The translations under genes were made by a program, and so were the position numbers. From Verrucomicrobiota bacterium (GTDB lineage: Bacteria > Verrucomicrobiota > Verrucomicrobiia > Limisphaerales > SIBE01): 57,001 bases of DNA. Where the stretch lies: the NCBI GenBank assembly GCA_021733945.1, contig JAIPJX010000012.1, forward strand, positions 1 through 57,001, given 5' to 3'. Position 1 is the first letter of the stretch. Every line of letters begins with the position of its first letter. Below are positions 39,827 to 48,789 of this stretch, one piece after another. The notes below the pieces were generated by a model, which ran no database searches, had not been told where the DNA came from, and saw only the letters and a program-made list of their open reading frames with translations.

Positions 39827-41572
39827 ATGCCATTACCCATCGTTCGGATTACTGCTATGCTTCTTGTCCTGTTCACCTGGGGTTCCCTGGGCACGGACGC
39901 GGTCGACCTCTATCAACTCGGCCCGGACTCTCTGGCCCGGTATCCGGGTGTGCCGAAAGGCACGGTCGAGGCCTTTGAATTTGCAGAGTCGAAGGTGTTC
40001 GAGGGCACGTCGCGGGGCTGCTGGCTCTACATTCCAGCCCAATACGACGGCGCAAAACCGGCGGCGCTCATGGTTTTTCAGGATGGCCATGCGTATGTCA
40101 GTGAGACCGGCCAGGTCCGTGTGCCGATTGTGTTCGACAATCTGATCGCCAGCGGCGAGATGCCGGTCACGATCGGTCTGTTCATCAACCCCGGTCACAA
40201 GGGCGGCGACGGACCTCCGGCAAACGGATGGGGAAACCGAAGCAACCGCAGCTTCGAATACGACACGCTGAGTTCGGATTACGCGCGATTCATCATCGAG
40301 GAACTCATTCCGCATGTCACAAAAAAATGGAGCCTGAACCTGAGCAACGATCCCGCGATGCACGCGATCTGCGGCATGAGCAGCGGCGGCATTTGTGCGT
40401 GGACAGCGGCATGGGAACGGCCGGATTATTTTCAAAAGGTCCTCTCCCACATCGGGAGTTTTACGAACATCCGCGGGGGTGATGTCTACCCGGGAATGAT
40501 CCGCAAGACGGAACGCAAACCGATCCGTGTGTTTCTCCAGGATGGTGCCAACGATTTAAACAACGCCCACGGCAGCTGGCCCTTGGGCAATCAGCAGATG
40601 GCACGTTCCCTGGCCTACATGGGGTATGAATTTAAATTTGAATTCGGGAACGGTGCGCACAATGGAAAACACGGGGGCGCGATCATGCCCGATTCCCTGC
40701 GATGGTTGTGGAACCCGGTGGTCCACCCCGAGCGGAAGGTCGATTCGACGGACGTCATCGAACAGGTGCCGTGGGAATTGGTGGGGGAAGGGTATCAGTT
40801 CACCGATGCGGCTTGCGCGCATCCGAACGGCGATTTCTATTTCAGCGATCTTCCGTCGGGCACCGTGTACCGGGTGCGTGCGGCAACCGGAAAGCCGGAA
40901 CCGTGGCTCGAAAAGGGTCCCAAGATCAGTGGCATGAAGTTTGGACCGGACGGGCATCTTTATGCCGCCGTGCAGGGGTATCTCGATGATCAGCCGGGCG
41001 GCACCCGCAAACGAATCGTCCGCATCGACTCGAACACACGGGAAATTATCGAGATCACCAACAGTGTGGAACCCAACGATCTGGTGGTTTCGCCCTCGGG
41101 GTGGATTTATTACACGGACACCGCAGCCGGGGCCGTGGCCCATCTGCCGATCACCGCGCGCGGCTTCTCTGGTCCGGCACCGGCTGTCCGGGGAATTGTA
41201 AAACCCAACGGGATTGCCCTGAGCGCCGACGGCACCCGGCTCGTGGTGAGCGAATACGGCGGGGTGCACGCCTGGAGCTACGATCTGGACGACGCGGGTG
41301 AAGTCAGCGGAGGCCAACGCAATCTGAAACTTTTAAAGCCGGAGAACAAACCGAACAGCGGCGGTGACGGCATGACTCTGGACGCTTCCGGTACGGCATG
41401 GATCACAAGCCACGCCGGGATTCAGGTCTTTGGCAGAGACGGGAAACTCTCGAGGATTCTGGCACCGCCGCAGGCCAAGGCGATCGTGAGCTGCGCCCGC
41501 GCTGGCAGTTTCGGCGAGTATTTGTACGTGTGCTGCAGTGACAAAGTCTACCGGGTGAATGTCAGCCGTTGA
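39827..41572 (+). CDS. Esterase (CE1/Fes-like) fused to SMP-30/gluconolactonase-like propeller
   Basis: A 581-residue exported fusion. Residues 1-25 are a signal peptide. The alpha/beta-hydrolase half (about 45-305) resembles enterochelin/feruloyl esterases: LMVFQDGHAYV, a nucleophile elbow GMSSGG with Ser185, FLQDGANDLNNAHG (Asp) and GAHNGKHGG (His). The second half (about 330-575) is an SMP-30-like propeller (FTDAACAHPNGDFYFSDL, KPNGIALSADGTRLVVSEY, GGDGMTLDASGTAWITS). Such fusions are common in Planctomycetes and Verrucomicrobia, probably acting on plant or algal glycans. The ATG at 39827 is preferred to 39812 for the signal peptide. The next gene starts 8 bases after the stop. Confidence 0.88.
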   Translation: MPLPIVRITAMLLVLFTWGSLGTDAVDLYQLGPDSLARYPGVPKGTVEAFEFAESKVFEGTSRGCWLYIPAQYDGAKPAALMVFQDGHAYVSETGQVRVPIVFDNLIASGEMPVTIGLFINPGHKGGDGPPANGWGNRSNRSFEYDTLSSDYARFIIEELIPHVTKKWSLNLSNDPAMHAICGMSSGGICAWTAAWERPDYFQKVLSHIGSFTNIRGGDVYPGMIRKTERKPIRVFLQDGANDLNNAHGSWPLGNQQMARSLAYMGYEFKFEFGNGAHNGKHGGAIMPDSLRWLWNPVVHPERKVDSTDVIEQVPWELVGEGYQFTDAACAHPNGDFYFSDLPSGTVYRVRAATGKPEPWLEKGPKISGMKFGPDGHLYAAVQGYLDDQPGGTRKRIVRIDSNTREIIEITNSVEPNDLVVSPSGWIYYTDTAAGAVAHLPITARGFSGPAPAVRGIVKPNGIALSADGTRLVVSEYGGVHAWSYDLDDAGEVSGGQRNLKLLKPENKPNSGGDGMTLDASGTAWITSHAGIQVFGRDGKLSRILAPPQAKAIVSCARAGSFGEYLYVCCSDKVYRVNVSR

Positions 41573-41580
41573 GAATCGTT

Positions 41581-42591
41581 ATGTTGAAGGTCTATATTCC
41601 CGATTGTCTGAAACCGCCGCTGCCGATCGAGGAGGGCATTCTCTCCGGCCTGGCCGAACTGATCTGCCTGGGTGCCGGGTGTGTGGAAGATCTCAAGGGC
41701 CGGATGACGGATGCCGACGGCATCCTGCTCTACCATGAGGTGTCGCTGACTCCGGAAATCATCGGCGAACTGCGGCAGTGCAAATCAATCGTCCGGTGCG
41801 GAGTCGGTTTTGACAACGTCGACATCGAGGCGGCGGGGCGCAAGGGCATTCCGGTCAGTAATGTTCCCGATTATGGAGTGGATGAAGTGGCCGATCACGC
41901 GATTGGCATGATGCTCTGCTGCAACCGCGGCATCATGAAGGCCGAACGGCGATTGCGGAAGACTTTGGCACCGTGGAATGCCGAGGCGGTGGAACCCGTG
42001 TTCCGGATCTCCGGCAGCACCCTTGGCATCATCGGTTGCGGCAGGATCGGATCCGCGACCGCGTTGAGGGCGCGGGCCCTGCGAATGAACGTGCTGGTGT
42101 ACGATCCCTACCTGCGACCCGGCATCGACAAGGCCCTGGGGGTCACGCAAGTGAGCCTGGAACAATTGCTCCAGCGGAGCGATGTGGTGTCGCTGCATAC
42201 GCCGCTGACGGAGGAGACCCGGCATATCATCAACGAGAGCACACTCGGCATGATGAAACAAACCGCCATCCTGGTGAACACCGCGCGTGGGGCCGTGGTT
42301 GATACCGAGGCACTGGCCCGGGTGCTCGACGCCGGCGGCATCGCAGGAGCGGGAATCGATGTGCTGGCGACCGAACCGCCGAACAGCGACATGGGCCTGA
42401 TCCGGCTTTGGCAGGAAGAACGGAATCCCCCCGTCAATCTGGTCATCACGCCGCACACCGCCTATTTCTCGGAGTCCGGCTTCGACGAGATGCGCACCAA
42501 GGGTGCGGTCGAACTCGCCCGTGTGTTGCGTGGCGAACCGCCGCTCAATTGTGTGAACACGCAGTTCCTCAACGGATCGATTCGAGCTTGA
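41581..42591 (+). CDS. D-isomer 2-hydroxyacid dehydrogenase (CtBP-like)
   Basis: A 336-residue NAD-dependent dehydrogenase. RCGVGFDNVDIEAAGRKGIP is the substrate-domain block, the Rossmann glycine loop is GIIGCGRIGSAT, followed by YDPYLRPG, VSLHTPLTEETRHIIN, LVNTARGAVVD with the Arg, and LVITPHTAYFSE with the catalytic His. The pattern is closest to C-terminal-binding-protein-like dehydrogenases. The physiological 2-ketoacid is unknown. A TTG at 41569 would overlap the preceding stop, but the ATG at 41581 precedes the first conserved strand. It overlaps the convergent DUF2071 gene by 23 bases and is probably co-transcribed with the esterase. Confidence 0.9.
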   Translation: MLKVYIPDCLKPPLPIEEGILSGLAELICLGAGCVEDLKGRMTDADGILLYHEVSLTPEIIGELRQCKSIVRCGVGFDNVDIEAAGRKGIPVSNVPDYGVDEVADHAIGMMLCCNRGIMKAERRLRKTLAPWNAEAVEPVFRISGSTLGIIGCGRIGSATALRARALRMNVLVYDPYLRPGIDKALGVTQVSLEQLLQRSDVVSLHTPLTEETRHIINESTLGMMKQTAILVNTARGAVVDTEALARVLDAGGIAGAGIDVLATEPPNSDMGLIRLWQEERNPPVNLVITPHTAYFSESGFDEMRTKGAVELARVLRGEPPLNCVNTQFLNGSIRA

Positions 42592-43348
42592 AAACACTCA
42601 CACGGACGCCGCTCGATCCGATGATGTGATCCGGAGGACGCGTTGGGGACTCAAAACGGTTGAGGGCAATGAAGCGCTCTTCGCACCGGGTCAGGTCAGC
42701 CTGACGCAGCGGATAGGGTGTGTGATGTACCGCACCCCGCCAGAGGCGTTCGTTTGAGCCGGCATAGAGCCGATAACGTTCCAACAGAAAAAACTCCAGG
42801 GACTCGGGTGGTGGGGCGGGCAGTTCCGCTCCCAGCGTGTAATCGAACCGGCTCGTGCCCTCGGCATCCGAACGCCGTGCGGATTGATAATGGATCGCAC
42901 CGGAGCCCGGGCGGTACGAGATCATTCGGGCGTGTTCGTACGGCAGGTGGAAAACCCGGCGCGCGATCTCCACGGCAATGGGTTGATTGGCGTCGAGCGA
43001 ATAGAACCAGACGCCCGGAACCCCGGACCGATCATACACGTAGGTTCGCAGGTTCAGCTCCATGAAGTTGGAAAGTCCCGGAATCGGAGGAAGAAACCGG
43101 GGCCTGATGTTCCGCATGAAAAAGGGCACCAGTCCCAGAAACGCCCTGCCTTCGAACGTATCGACAAACAGGCCCTTCGGCAGTCTCGCCTGAATGGTTG
43201 CGGGGCACACTTCCCAATGCAGAAACAGCAGATCCCGCCACTCCTGGTACATGACGGGTGGACCGGCGGGACGCTGGCATGCGAGCAGGCGCTGTTTTGG
43301 ATCCGGGAAAATTCCCGTGGGGTCGGCGGCACTCATTTCGCACAGCAT
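42569..43348 (-). CDS. DUF2071 (YqjF-like) protein
   Basis: A 259-residue DUF2071 protein. Family landmarks are MYQEWRDLLFLHWEVCPATI, IQARLPKGLFVDTFEGRAFL, GLVPFFMRNIRPR, NFMELNLRTYV and GVWFYSLDA, with the C-terminal EFFLLERYRLYAG block. The fold is acetoacetate-decarboxylase-like but no catalytic Lys is evident to me. The function is unknown. ATGs at 43381 and 43336 are alternative starts. Confidence 0.87.
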   Translation of the reverse strand: MLCEMSAADPTGIFPDPKQRLLACQRPAGPPVMYQEWRDLLFLHWEVCPATIQARLPKGLFVDTFEGRAFLGLVPFFMRNIRPRFLPPIPGLSNFMELNLRTYVYDRSGVPGVWFYSLDANQPIAVEIARRVFHLPYEHARMISYRPGSGAIHYQSARRSDAEGTSRFDYTLGAELPAPPPESLEFFLLERYRLYAGSNERLWRGAVHHTPYPLRQADLTRCEERFIALNRFESPTRPPDHIIGSSGVRVSVFKLESIR

Positions 43349-43388
43349 AGGCGAAGGAATGGAAGGGAACAATTCCTCCACAGTGATT

Positions 43389-43845
43389 TTATTCGTTCAG
43401 GAGTCCCTTCTGACGCAGCGCGGTTTCGGCTTGACGCATCCAAACGTCATTGACACCGAAAATGTCCATACTCACGCCCGAAAATTCGGCCCTCACTGTC
43501 CCCGCATCCTCATAGGATCCAGTGCTTGCGCCATGAAGGACCTTTGAGCACACGTTCCAGAACTTGATTGGCGATTGCAACCATGTCTTCTGACAACGGA
43601 TGGAGCAACACAGCACTGAGGAAACGATACGGCTCTTCTCCTTCTACGTTGGAAGCGAAGCGGGCGATGCCATCGCATCTCAATCGAGTATAACCTGCTG
43701 AATTGGAAACTGATCCCGCCCCGATGGTAGCGGCGCTCCACGTAGTGAAATCCGCCTCCTCGCTCGAGCCGATCTCCAAAAATGCATCTCCTGCATTGTC
43801 CAGTTCCCCCGCTTTATCGCGAGCCCAGACTTTGAATAAACCCAA
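43389..43845 (-). pseudogene. Probable frameshifted gene of unknown function
   Basis: Two overlapping minus-strand frames each look coding in part. The upstream one (from 43845) reads MGLFKVWARDKAGELDNAGD and stops in HWIL at 43510. In another frame the text continues EDAGTVRAEFSGVSMDIFGV to a stop at 43389. A small indel near 43512 would join them into a protein of about 150 residues. I do not recognise the family. The alternative is one intact 111-residue gene and a chance frame. Confidence 0.45.
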
Positions 43846-43889
43846 TCGAAGCGTGCTCTGTTTCGGCCATCCGGCATCCTGCGCTCTGG

Positions 43890-44112
43890 TTAATCCTTCA
43901 GGATTTTGAGATCTCGTTCGGCGGAACGTTTTGGCAGGTTCAACGAATCAGCCGCTTCGGTCATGGTCATGCCCACAAAATATCGAAGTTTCACAAGGGT
44001 CGCGCCCTGCGGGTCGACCTGGGCGAACCGGTCGAGTGCCTCCTCCAGCGCCAAAGATTGGCGAGGTGGAATTGAGTCGATATACGTGACCCATTCGACG
44101 GTTGGAGGATGA
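43890..44112 (-). pseudogene. Remnant of an ECF-type sigma factor (region 4)
   Basis: Reading the minus strand gives DSIPPRQSLALEEALDRFAQ, then VDPQGATLVKLRYFVGMTMT, then EAADSLNLPKRSAERDLKIL and a stop at 43890. This is sigma-70 region 4 with its helix-turn-helix, as in planctomycete-type ECF sigma factors. Region 2 and a start codon are missing upstream, so it is a decayed fragment. The upstream end is approximate. Confidence 0.7.
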
Positions 44113-44177
44113 CAAGGGGCAGCCCATGGCGTTGTTCGTTCTCAAGATTCTCAGCAGGATTTCTGATGCTGTTTTTG

Positions 44178-44275
44178 CCTCTGTGGTCTCTGAGGCCTCT
44201 GTGTTAAGAAAAACCCTGGTCGGCGGCCGGCGGGGTGGTTTAACACAGAGATCACAGAGCGCACAGAGGATCAAA
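44178..44275. repeat. Left flank repeat of the GxxExxY gene (family E)
   Basis: Bases 44178-44227 (CCTCTGTGGTCTCTGAGGCC, then TCTGTGTTAAGAAA and CCCTGGTCGGCGGC) match 44761-44810 at 48 of 50 positions. Each copy is followed by its own inverted TTAACACAGAG or TTAACACGGAGG half, so it can also form a hairpin. Confidence 0.8.
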
Positions 44276-44345
44276 GAGGGATAATTCGGATGCGGATGCT
44301 TGATTTATACGGTAATGTTCCCTCCAGAAAGGAGGGGGGTATTTG

Positions 44346-44738
44346 ATGAATGAAAATGACCTGACGCGGTTGATTATTGGTTGCGCCATTGAAGTTCACA
44401 AGGAATTGGGACCGGGTTTGGTGGAATCGATCTATGAAGAAGCCTTGTGTTATGAACTAACCCAAGCTGGTCTAAGGTTCCGCAGGCAAGAAAAGGTTCC
44501 CATTCATTACAAGGACGTGATCTTGGCGAGCCCGTTGAGGCTGGATCTCACGATCGAAGAGAAGGTGATCGTGGATAACAAATCCAAAAAAGAAGTGACG
44601 GAGATCGATAAACAATCGCTATTGAGTTACCTGCGCCTGCGTGACATGCACCTCGGATTGCTGATCAATTTCAATGTGCTCAGGTTGGTCGATGGAGTCC
44701 ATCGAGTGATCAACGGCTTTCCCAAGGAATCAAGCTAA
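44346..44738 (+). CDS. GxxExxY protein
   Basis: A 130-residue GxxExxY-family protein. The name-giving motif is GLVESIY near residue 29-35; further blocks are LTRLIIGCAIEVHKELGPG, RFRRQEKVPIHYKD, PLRLDLTIEEKVIVDNKSKK and LSYLRLRDMHLGLLINFNV. The family is distantly related to PDDEXK nucleases; here the usual Glu before VIVELK is changed to Asp-Asn (VIVDNKSKK). Its role is unknown. A GGAGGGG stretch precedes the start. It sits between near-identical 50-bp direct repeats, which suggests it travels as a cassette. ATG at 44343 is an equal alternative start. Confidence 0.85.
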   Translation: MNENDLTRLIIGCAIEVHKELGPGLVESIYEEALCYELTQAGLRFRRQEKVPIHYKDVILASPLRLDLTIEEKVIVDNKSKKEVTEIDKQSLLSYLRLRDMHLGLLINFNVLRLVDGVHRVINGFPKESS

Positions 44739-44760
44739 GGAATCGTCTGTTCTCGAAAGA

Positions 44761-44862
44761 CCTCTGTGGTCTCTGAGTCCTCTGTGTTAAGAAAAGCCCT
44801 GGTCGGCGGCGGCGCGGGAAAAATTAACACGGAGGACACGGAGGACACGGAGGACACGGAGG
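44761..44862. repeat. Right flank repeat of the GxxExxY gene with short tandem repeats
   Basis: 44761-44810 is the second copy of the 50-base flank. It is followed by TTAACACGG and then about four copies of a 9-base unit GGAGGACAC (44829-44862). This tandem run is too short and unspaced to be a CRISPR array. Confidence 0.8.
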
Positions 44863-45136
44863 TCCTCGGAGGAACATCGATATTGTCCGGTCACCGCCGG
44901 GCAGCACGGTATCGGCTTCTGTCTTCAAAACATCCAGCGGTTGTTCCATTACAACGGTACATCAAACATTCGAGGTTCTTCGCATCGATTGCGCCCGCGC
45001 GAGGGATCCGATTGAAACCGGGACGTCGGTTGACGAAGATCGGACATGATCTTTTCCATGGAATACCGGCGGTGGGTCTGGTAGATCTGATGGCGATCCA
45101 ATCCTTTAATCTGTCTGACCTTAAAGCATTAGAACC
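44863..45136. other. Intergenic region, no gene recognised
   Basis: Open frames occur on both strands but neither resembles a known protein, and the plus-strand one begins inside the family E repeat. It may hold the promoter of the propeller gene at 45137. Confidence 0.4.
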
Positions 45137-46273
45137 ATGAAGACGACACATGCCTCCTCCTTCCTTCCCCTGGGCGCGGTGATTCTGCTGATGAGTTTGG
45201 CTGCGCATGCAGCCGGAGTCGCCCGGGCATCGGAACCTCTGACCGGCCACTATCTGTATGTGGCGACACCGGGCATCCGGGATTATTTGGGATATGGCGG
45301 GCACGGATTATTGGTATTCGATATTGATAACCATCACCAATTTGTAAAACGAATCCCCACCCGGGGGTTTCATCAGGACGGCAGACCTTCCAATGTGAAG
45401 GGCATCGACGTGAGCCTTCCGTTGAACAGCGTGTTCATCACCACCCTGCAATCGATGCAACGGATTGACCTGGGCACCGAAAAGATCGTTTGGGAAAGGC
45501 CCTATCCCGGCGGCTGCGATCGCATGTCCATAGCGCCGGATGGCATGACCATGTACCTGCCCTCCCTGGAGAAGGATTTCTGGAATGTGGTGGATTGCAC
45601 GACCGGGGATGTGATCACCCAGATCAAGGTGCATTCCAGGGCGCACAACACGATCTATGGTCCTTCGGGAAAGCAGGTGTATCTGGCGGACATTGGGTCT
45701 CCCCTCCTGCATGTCGCCGACACGGCCACCCACAAGATCGCCCGCACCGTGGGTCCCTTCAGCGCGGGGATTCGGCCCTTTACCGTGAACAGCGATGAAT
45801 CGCTGGCTTTTGTGAACGTCAACGAATTGCTTGGATTCGAGGTGGGCGATCTGAAAACCGGAAAAACGGTCGCCAGCATTCAGGTCCTGGGTTGGGAGAA
45901 GGGCCCGGTGCGACGCCATGGCAATCCGAGTCACGGCATTGCCTTGACTCCGGATGAGAGCGAACTCTGGGTGAGCGACGGGCACAACATGCGGATGCAC
46001 GTGTTCAGTGCCAAGGCCCCCTACCAGCAGCTAACCACGATTCCGTTGGGCGACATGCCGGGCTGGGTCACCTTCAGTGTGGACGGCCAATACGCGTATC
46101 CTTCAAGCGGTGAGGTGATCCACGCAAAGACTCGAAAAGTCTTATACCTGCTGCAGGACGAGAATCAGAATTACGTTTCCAGTGAAAAGATGATCGAACT
46201 CTTCCTGAGAGACGGCAGGGCAACCAAAGCCGGGGACCAATTCGGCCTGGGCAGACTGCATGAAGCGGAATAG
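45137..46273 (+). CDS. Exported YncE-like beta-propeller protein
   Basis: A 378-residue protein with a signal peptide (residues 1-25, ending near AHAA). The mature part is made of YncE/YVTN-type propeller blades: LLVFDIDNHHQFVKRIP, PDGMTMYLPSLEKDFWNVVD, SGKQVYLADI, LLHVADTATHKIARTVG and PDESELWVSDGHNMRMHVF. Such propellers bind ligands or proteins in the periplasm or outside the cell; no enzyme motif is apparent. It stands alone on the plus strand, convergent with the X-Pro peptidase gene. Confidence 0.82.
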   Translation: MKTTHASSFLPLGAVILLMSLAAHAAGVARASEPLTGHYLYVATPGIRDYLGYGGHGLLVFDIDNHHQFVKRIPTRGFHQDGRPSNVKGIDVSLPLNSVFITTLQSMQRIDLGTEKIVWERPYPGGCDRMSIAPDGMTMYLPSLEKDFWNVVDCTTGDVITQIKVHSRAHNTIYGPSGKQVYLADIGSPLLHVADTATHKIARTVGPFSAGIRPFTVNSDESLAFVNVNELLGFEVGDLKTGKTVASIQVLGWEKGPVRRHGNPSHGIALTPDESELWVSDGHNMRMHVFSAKAPYQQLTTIPLGDMPGWVTFSVDGQYAYPSSGEVIHAKTRKVLYLLQDENQNYVSSEKMIELFLRDGRATKAGDQFGLGRLHEAE

Positions 46274-46316
46274 GCGCTGGTGCCCAGAGTGCCCTACCTC
46301 ATTGTCCGCTTCAGAG

Positions 46317-46440
46317 CCTGTCTGAGTGCCGACGTAAGAAGGTCCACTTCTCCAACTTCCAAACCGGGCAATTTCCCGGGCATTTGGAGCCTCGTCACCT
46401 CGGCGCCTACCATCGAATGACGTTTTCAGACACGCTCCCA
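46317..46440 (-). repeat. Family D MITE-like element, copy 1 (inverted)
   Basis: In reverse complement it reads CAAATGCCCGGGAAATTGCC followed by CGGTTTGGAAGTTGGAGAAG, matching copy 2 (48560-48600). Its forward right end GGAGCCTCGTCACCTCGGCG matches the arms of copy 2. The two copies lie in opposite orientation on either side of the peptidase gene. Confidence 0.7.
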
Positions 46441-46473
46441 ATCCGGTGCCGTCTGGAATCGTGGTTGCACCAC

Positions 46474-48390
46474 TCAGTTCTCCGACGGTTCCTGGTGGCT
46501 GGTGACCGCATTCTCACCTCCGGTTTCCGTGGTGTCCTGACAAAAGGCTTGCTGCAAGGCATCGATTCCGCCGACGACGGGAAGGGTGAGAGTGGTTGCA
46601 TCGAGGTCGATGGTCAGTTGGGTCCCGGGATCGGGCCACAGGGTGAAGTCGCGGTCGCTGGAAAAAATCATCAAACCGATCTGCTGGCGTTTCGGGATGA
46701 TCTGATCGTCGGGCTGCAGATCGAAGGTCATCTCGTAGAACCGGCCGGGCACAAGGGGATCACTCTCCCTGAGGGAGCGATGGTTTTGCGGATCGGCCCA
46801 ACCGCGCGTGATGATGTTTTCCGTGATTCGGGTGTCTTTGCCGTTCGACCAGGGAAGGGAGACGATCCAGACCGACAGGTTTGCAGCGGGTTTGCTGCTT
46901 GCCAGGCGGATGGTGATCCGGGCTGTGCCGGAGAGATGCACCGGTTCGTTCAATGTGGGTGTCGTGTACATCAGGCGGTGTTCGGTCCACTCCGCCTGCG
47001 CGAGTGCTTCCCCGTTGAACGAAAAGTTGTCGGTCAACGTTTCGGTGCCCTGACCGGGGGCGGCTTTGAGTGTCAGGCTGCCGTGCCTGGGAGCGCCGGG
47101 GTTTAAATGGAGGGTGACGGGTCCGGCCGCCGGGTTTGGGTAGTCGTAATAGGGTGTGGGTTTATCCTGATCATCGCCCTCCCGAACGATCCACGCCCGG
47201 GGCTCGTTTTCGACGTCGTTTCGGATGCCGTGCAGATAGCGTGTGAACCAGCGGTTCATCTGTTTCAGCGGGGGAGTGCCTCCATGCCCTCCCTGGTGGA
47301 AGTACGCCTGAACCGGCACTCCCTTTTCCTTCAAAGCCTGATAGATTCGGACACTGTGTTCGGGCTGCACATTCCAGTCGTTGAACGCATGGGCCATCAG
47401 CGTGGCCGCCTTCATCGGTCCCAGGTCGTTCAGGTAATCCCGGCCCGCCCAGAAATCGTTGTAATCGCCGGTCACCCGGTCGAAACCCTCGGCCATCTGC
47501 TTGTTCCGGACTTCGCAATCGCAGTGTTCGCGTCTTTCGGGATTGCCGCTGTGTATAAAATCGTAAAGGCAGTCGATGTCTTCGCCGATGTATCCGCCCG
47601 GATGACGGATCAGACCGTTGGACCGGTAGTAGTGATAGTAGGATGTGTTTGGAGCGATGGGAATGATGGCTTCTAGTCCTTCAACCCCGGTGGTTGCGGC
47701 CGCAAGGGGCAGTGTTCCGTTGTAGGACGTACCGGTCATGCCCACTTTACCGGTCGACCAGTACGCCTCGACCCGGTCCTGCCCGTCGGGGGTGGTGTAA
47801 CCGGTGGCATTGCCGGTGAGCCATTGAATCACGGCTTTGGGTGCCAGGGATTCGTTGTCCCCTCCCACCGTGGGACAGCCCTGGGAAAGACCCGTTCCCG
47901 GTGAGGAAGAATGAACCACGATATAGCCGAGCGGAACCCAGGTCTTGACGTGGCTCTTTGAAATAATCGGCCGTTCCCCCTTCCTCTCGACGGCCGGCGT
48001 TTCCTTGCGGGCCGGTGGTACCGCTCCAACCTCGTGCCGCGGGTCCCAGAAATACTCCTTACCGCTCGGGCCTGTTCCGGCAAAGTATGGACTGGAGACA
48101 TAGATCACCGGCAATTTCAGATCCTCTGTGTCCGTCTGGCGTGGGCGGGTTACATCGACGTGCATTCGGTCCAGTTTTCCGTCCTGATCGGAATCGAATT
48201 CTGTTTCGACCCAGAGATCGTGCCGGATCCACATGTCCGGATCGTTGAACCGTTCCACCACCTGCGCCTCGCCATCCTTAAAAACGGGAAGCGCCGGGTC
48301 CGGTTTCCCTGAATCTGCGGAAAGCGGTGTGTTGAGCACGAGGGCGAACCAGAAACGTGTCGCGATCAGGCCGAATAGCTTGTGATGCAT
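46474..48390 (-). CDS. Xaa-Pro dipeptidyl-peptidase/CocE-NonD hydrolase
   Basis: A 638-residue serine hydrolase of the X-Pro dipeptidyl-peptidase (S15)/CocE type. A signal segment occupies residues 6-25. DSDQDGKLDRMHVDVTRPRQ begins the catalytic domain, the nucleophile is Ser222 in GMTGTSYNG, and the His lies in AYFHQGGHGG near residue 370; FNDWNVQPEHS is the usual cap-side block. The C-terminal jelly-roll (about 430-625) contains VHLSGTARITIRLASS and GRFYEMTFDLQPDDQIIP. It probably hydrolyses proline-containing peptides or esters outside the cytoplasm. The gene is bracketed by inverted copies of the family D repeat. Confidence 0.9.
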   Translation of the reverse strand: MHHKLFGLIATRFWFALVLNTPLSADSGKPDPALPVFKDGEAQVVERFNDPDMWIRHDLWVETEFDSDQDGKLDRMHVDVTRPRQTDTEDLKLPVIYVSSPYFAGTGPSGKEYFWDPRHEVGAVPPARKETPAVERKGERPIISKSHVKTWVPLGYIVVHSSSPGTGLSQGCPTVGGDNESLAPKAVIQWLTGNATGYTTPDGQDRVEAYWSTGKVGMTGTSYNGTLPLAAATTGVEGLEAIIPIAPNTSYYHYYRSNGLIRHPGGYIGEDIDCLYDFIHSGNPERREHCDCEVRNKQMAEGFDRVTGDYNDFWAGRDYLNDLGPMKAATLMAHAFNDWNVQPEHSVRIYQALKEKGVPVQAYFHQGGHGGTPPLKQMNRWFTRYLHGIRNDVENEPRAWIVREGDDQDKPTPYYDYPNPAAGPVTLHLNPGAPRHGSLTLKAAPGQGTETLTDNFSFNGEALAQAEWTEHRLMYTTPTLNEPVHLSGTARITIRLASSKPAANLSVWIVSLPWSNGKDTRITENIITRGWADPQNHRSLRESDPLVPGRFYEMTFDLQPDDQIIPKRQQIGLMIFSSDRDFTLWPDPGTQLTIDLDATTLTLPVVGGIDALQQAFCQDTTETGGENAVTSHQEPSEN

Positions 48391-48527
48391 GGCTCCATTC
48401 TTTGATCGAAAATGCGAAAGGTGTCAGGCAAAAAGTTCCGGGCCCGCCGACGGCAGGGTGCGGCGTGTTTCGGGGTGGAAACGAACCGGTCACGCTCCGA
48501 TTCCCCGGAGTCTTCTGGCTCAGGACG

Positions 48528-48650
48528 TGCCTGAAACGTGGGAGCCGAGGTGACGAGGCTCAAAATGCTCCGGAAATTGACCGGTTTGGAAGGTGAAGAA
48601 GTGAGCCTCGTAACCCCGGTGCCTACCATGGAATGAGAGTATTCAGCCAG
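48528..48650 (+). repeat. Family D MITE-like element, copy 2
   Basis: Left arm GGAGCCGAGGTGACGAGGCT (48541-48560) and right arm TGAGCCTCGTAACCCCGGTG (48602-48621) are imperfect inverted repeats around a 40-base centre (CAAAATGCTCCGGAAATTGA, CCGGTTTGGAAGG). The rest of 48391-48789 shows no gene. Confidence 0.7.
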
Positions 48651-48789
48651 GCTCACAGGACGATCCGGAACGACGCGGTTGGCGCACATCGTCGTGTCGT
48701 GAGACAGCGTCCGATAGAATGCTTGATAGAGGCCTTCGCAATCACTAAATTAAATGGTGGCTTTGAGCGCAGGTCCGATCCGTCGTTTT

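Noticed and set aside
44829-44862. Possible CRISPR array
   Set aside because: The repeats are 9-base direct tandem units without spacers, and no cas gene is in the window.
44766-45304. Overlapping frames on both strands downstream of the GxxExxY gene
   Set aside because: The plus frame starts inside a repeat and translates the tandem 9-base units; the minus frame overlaps the start of the propeller gene. Neither resembles a protein family.
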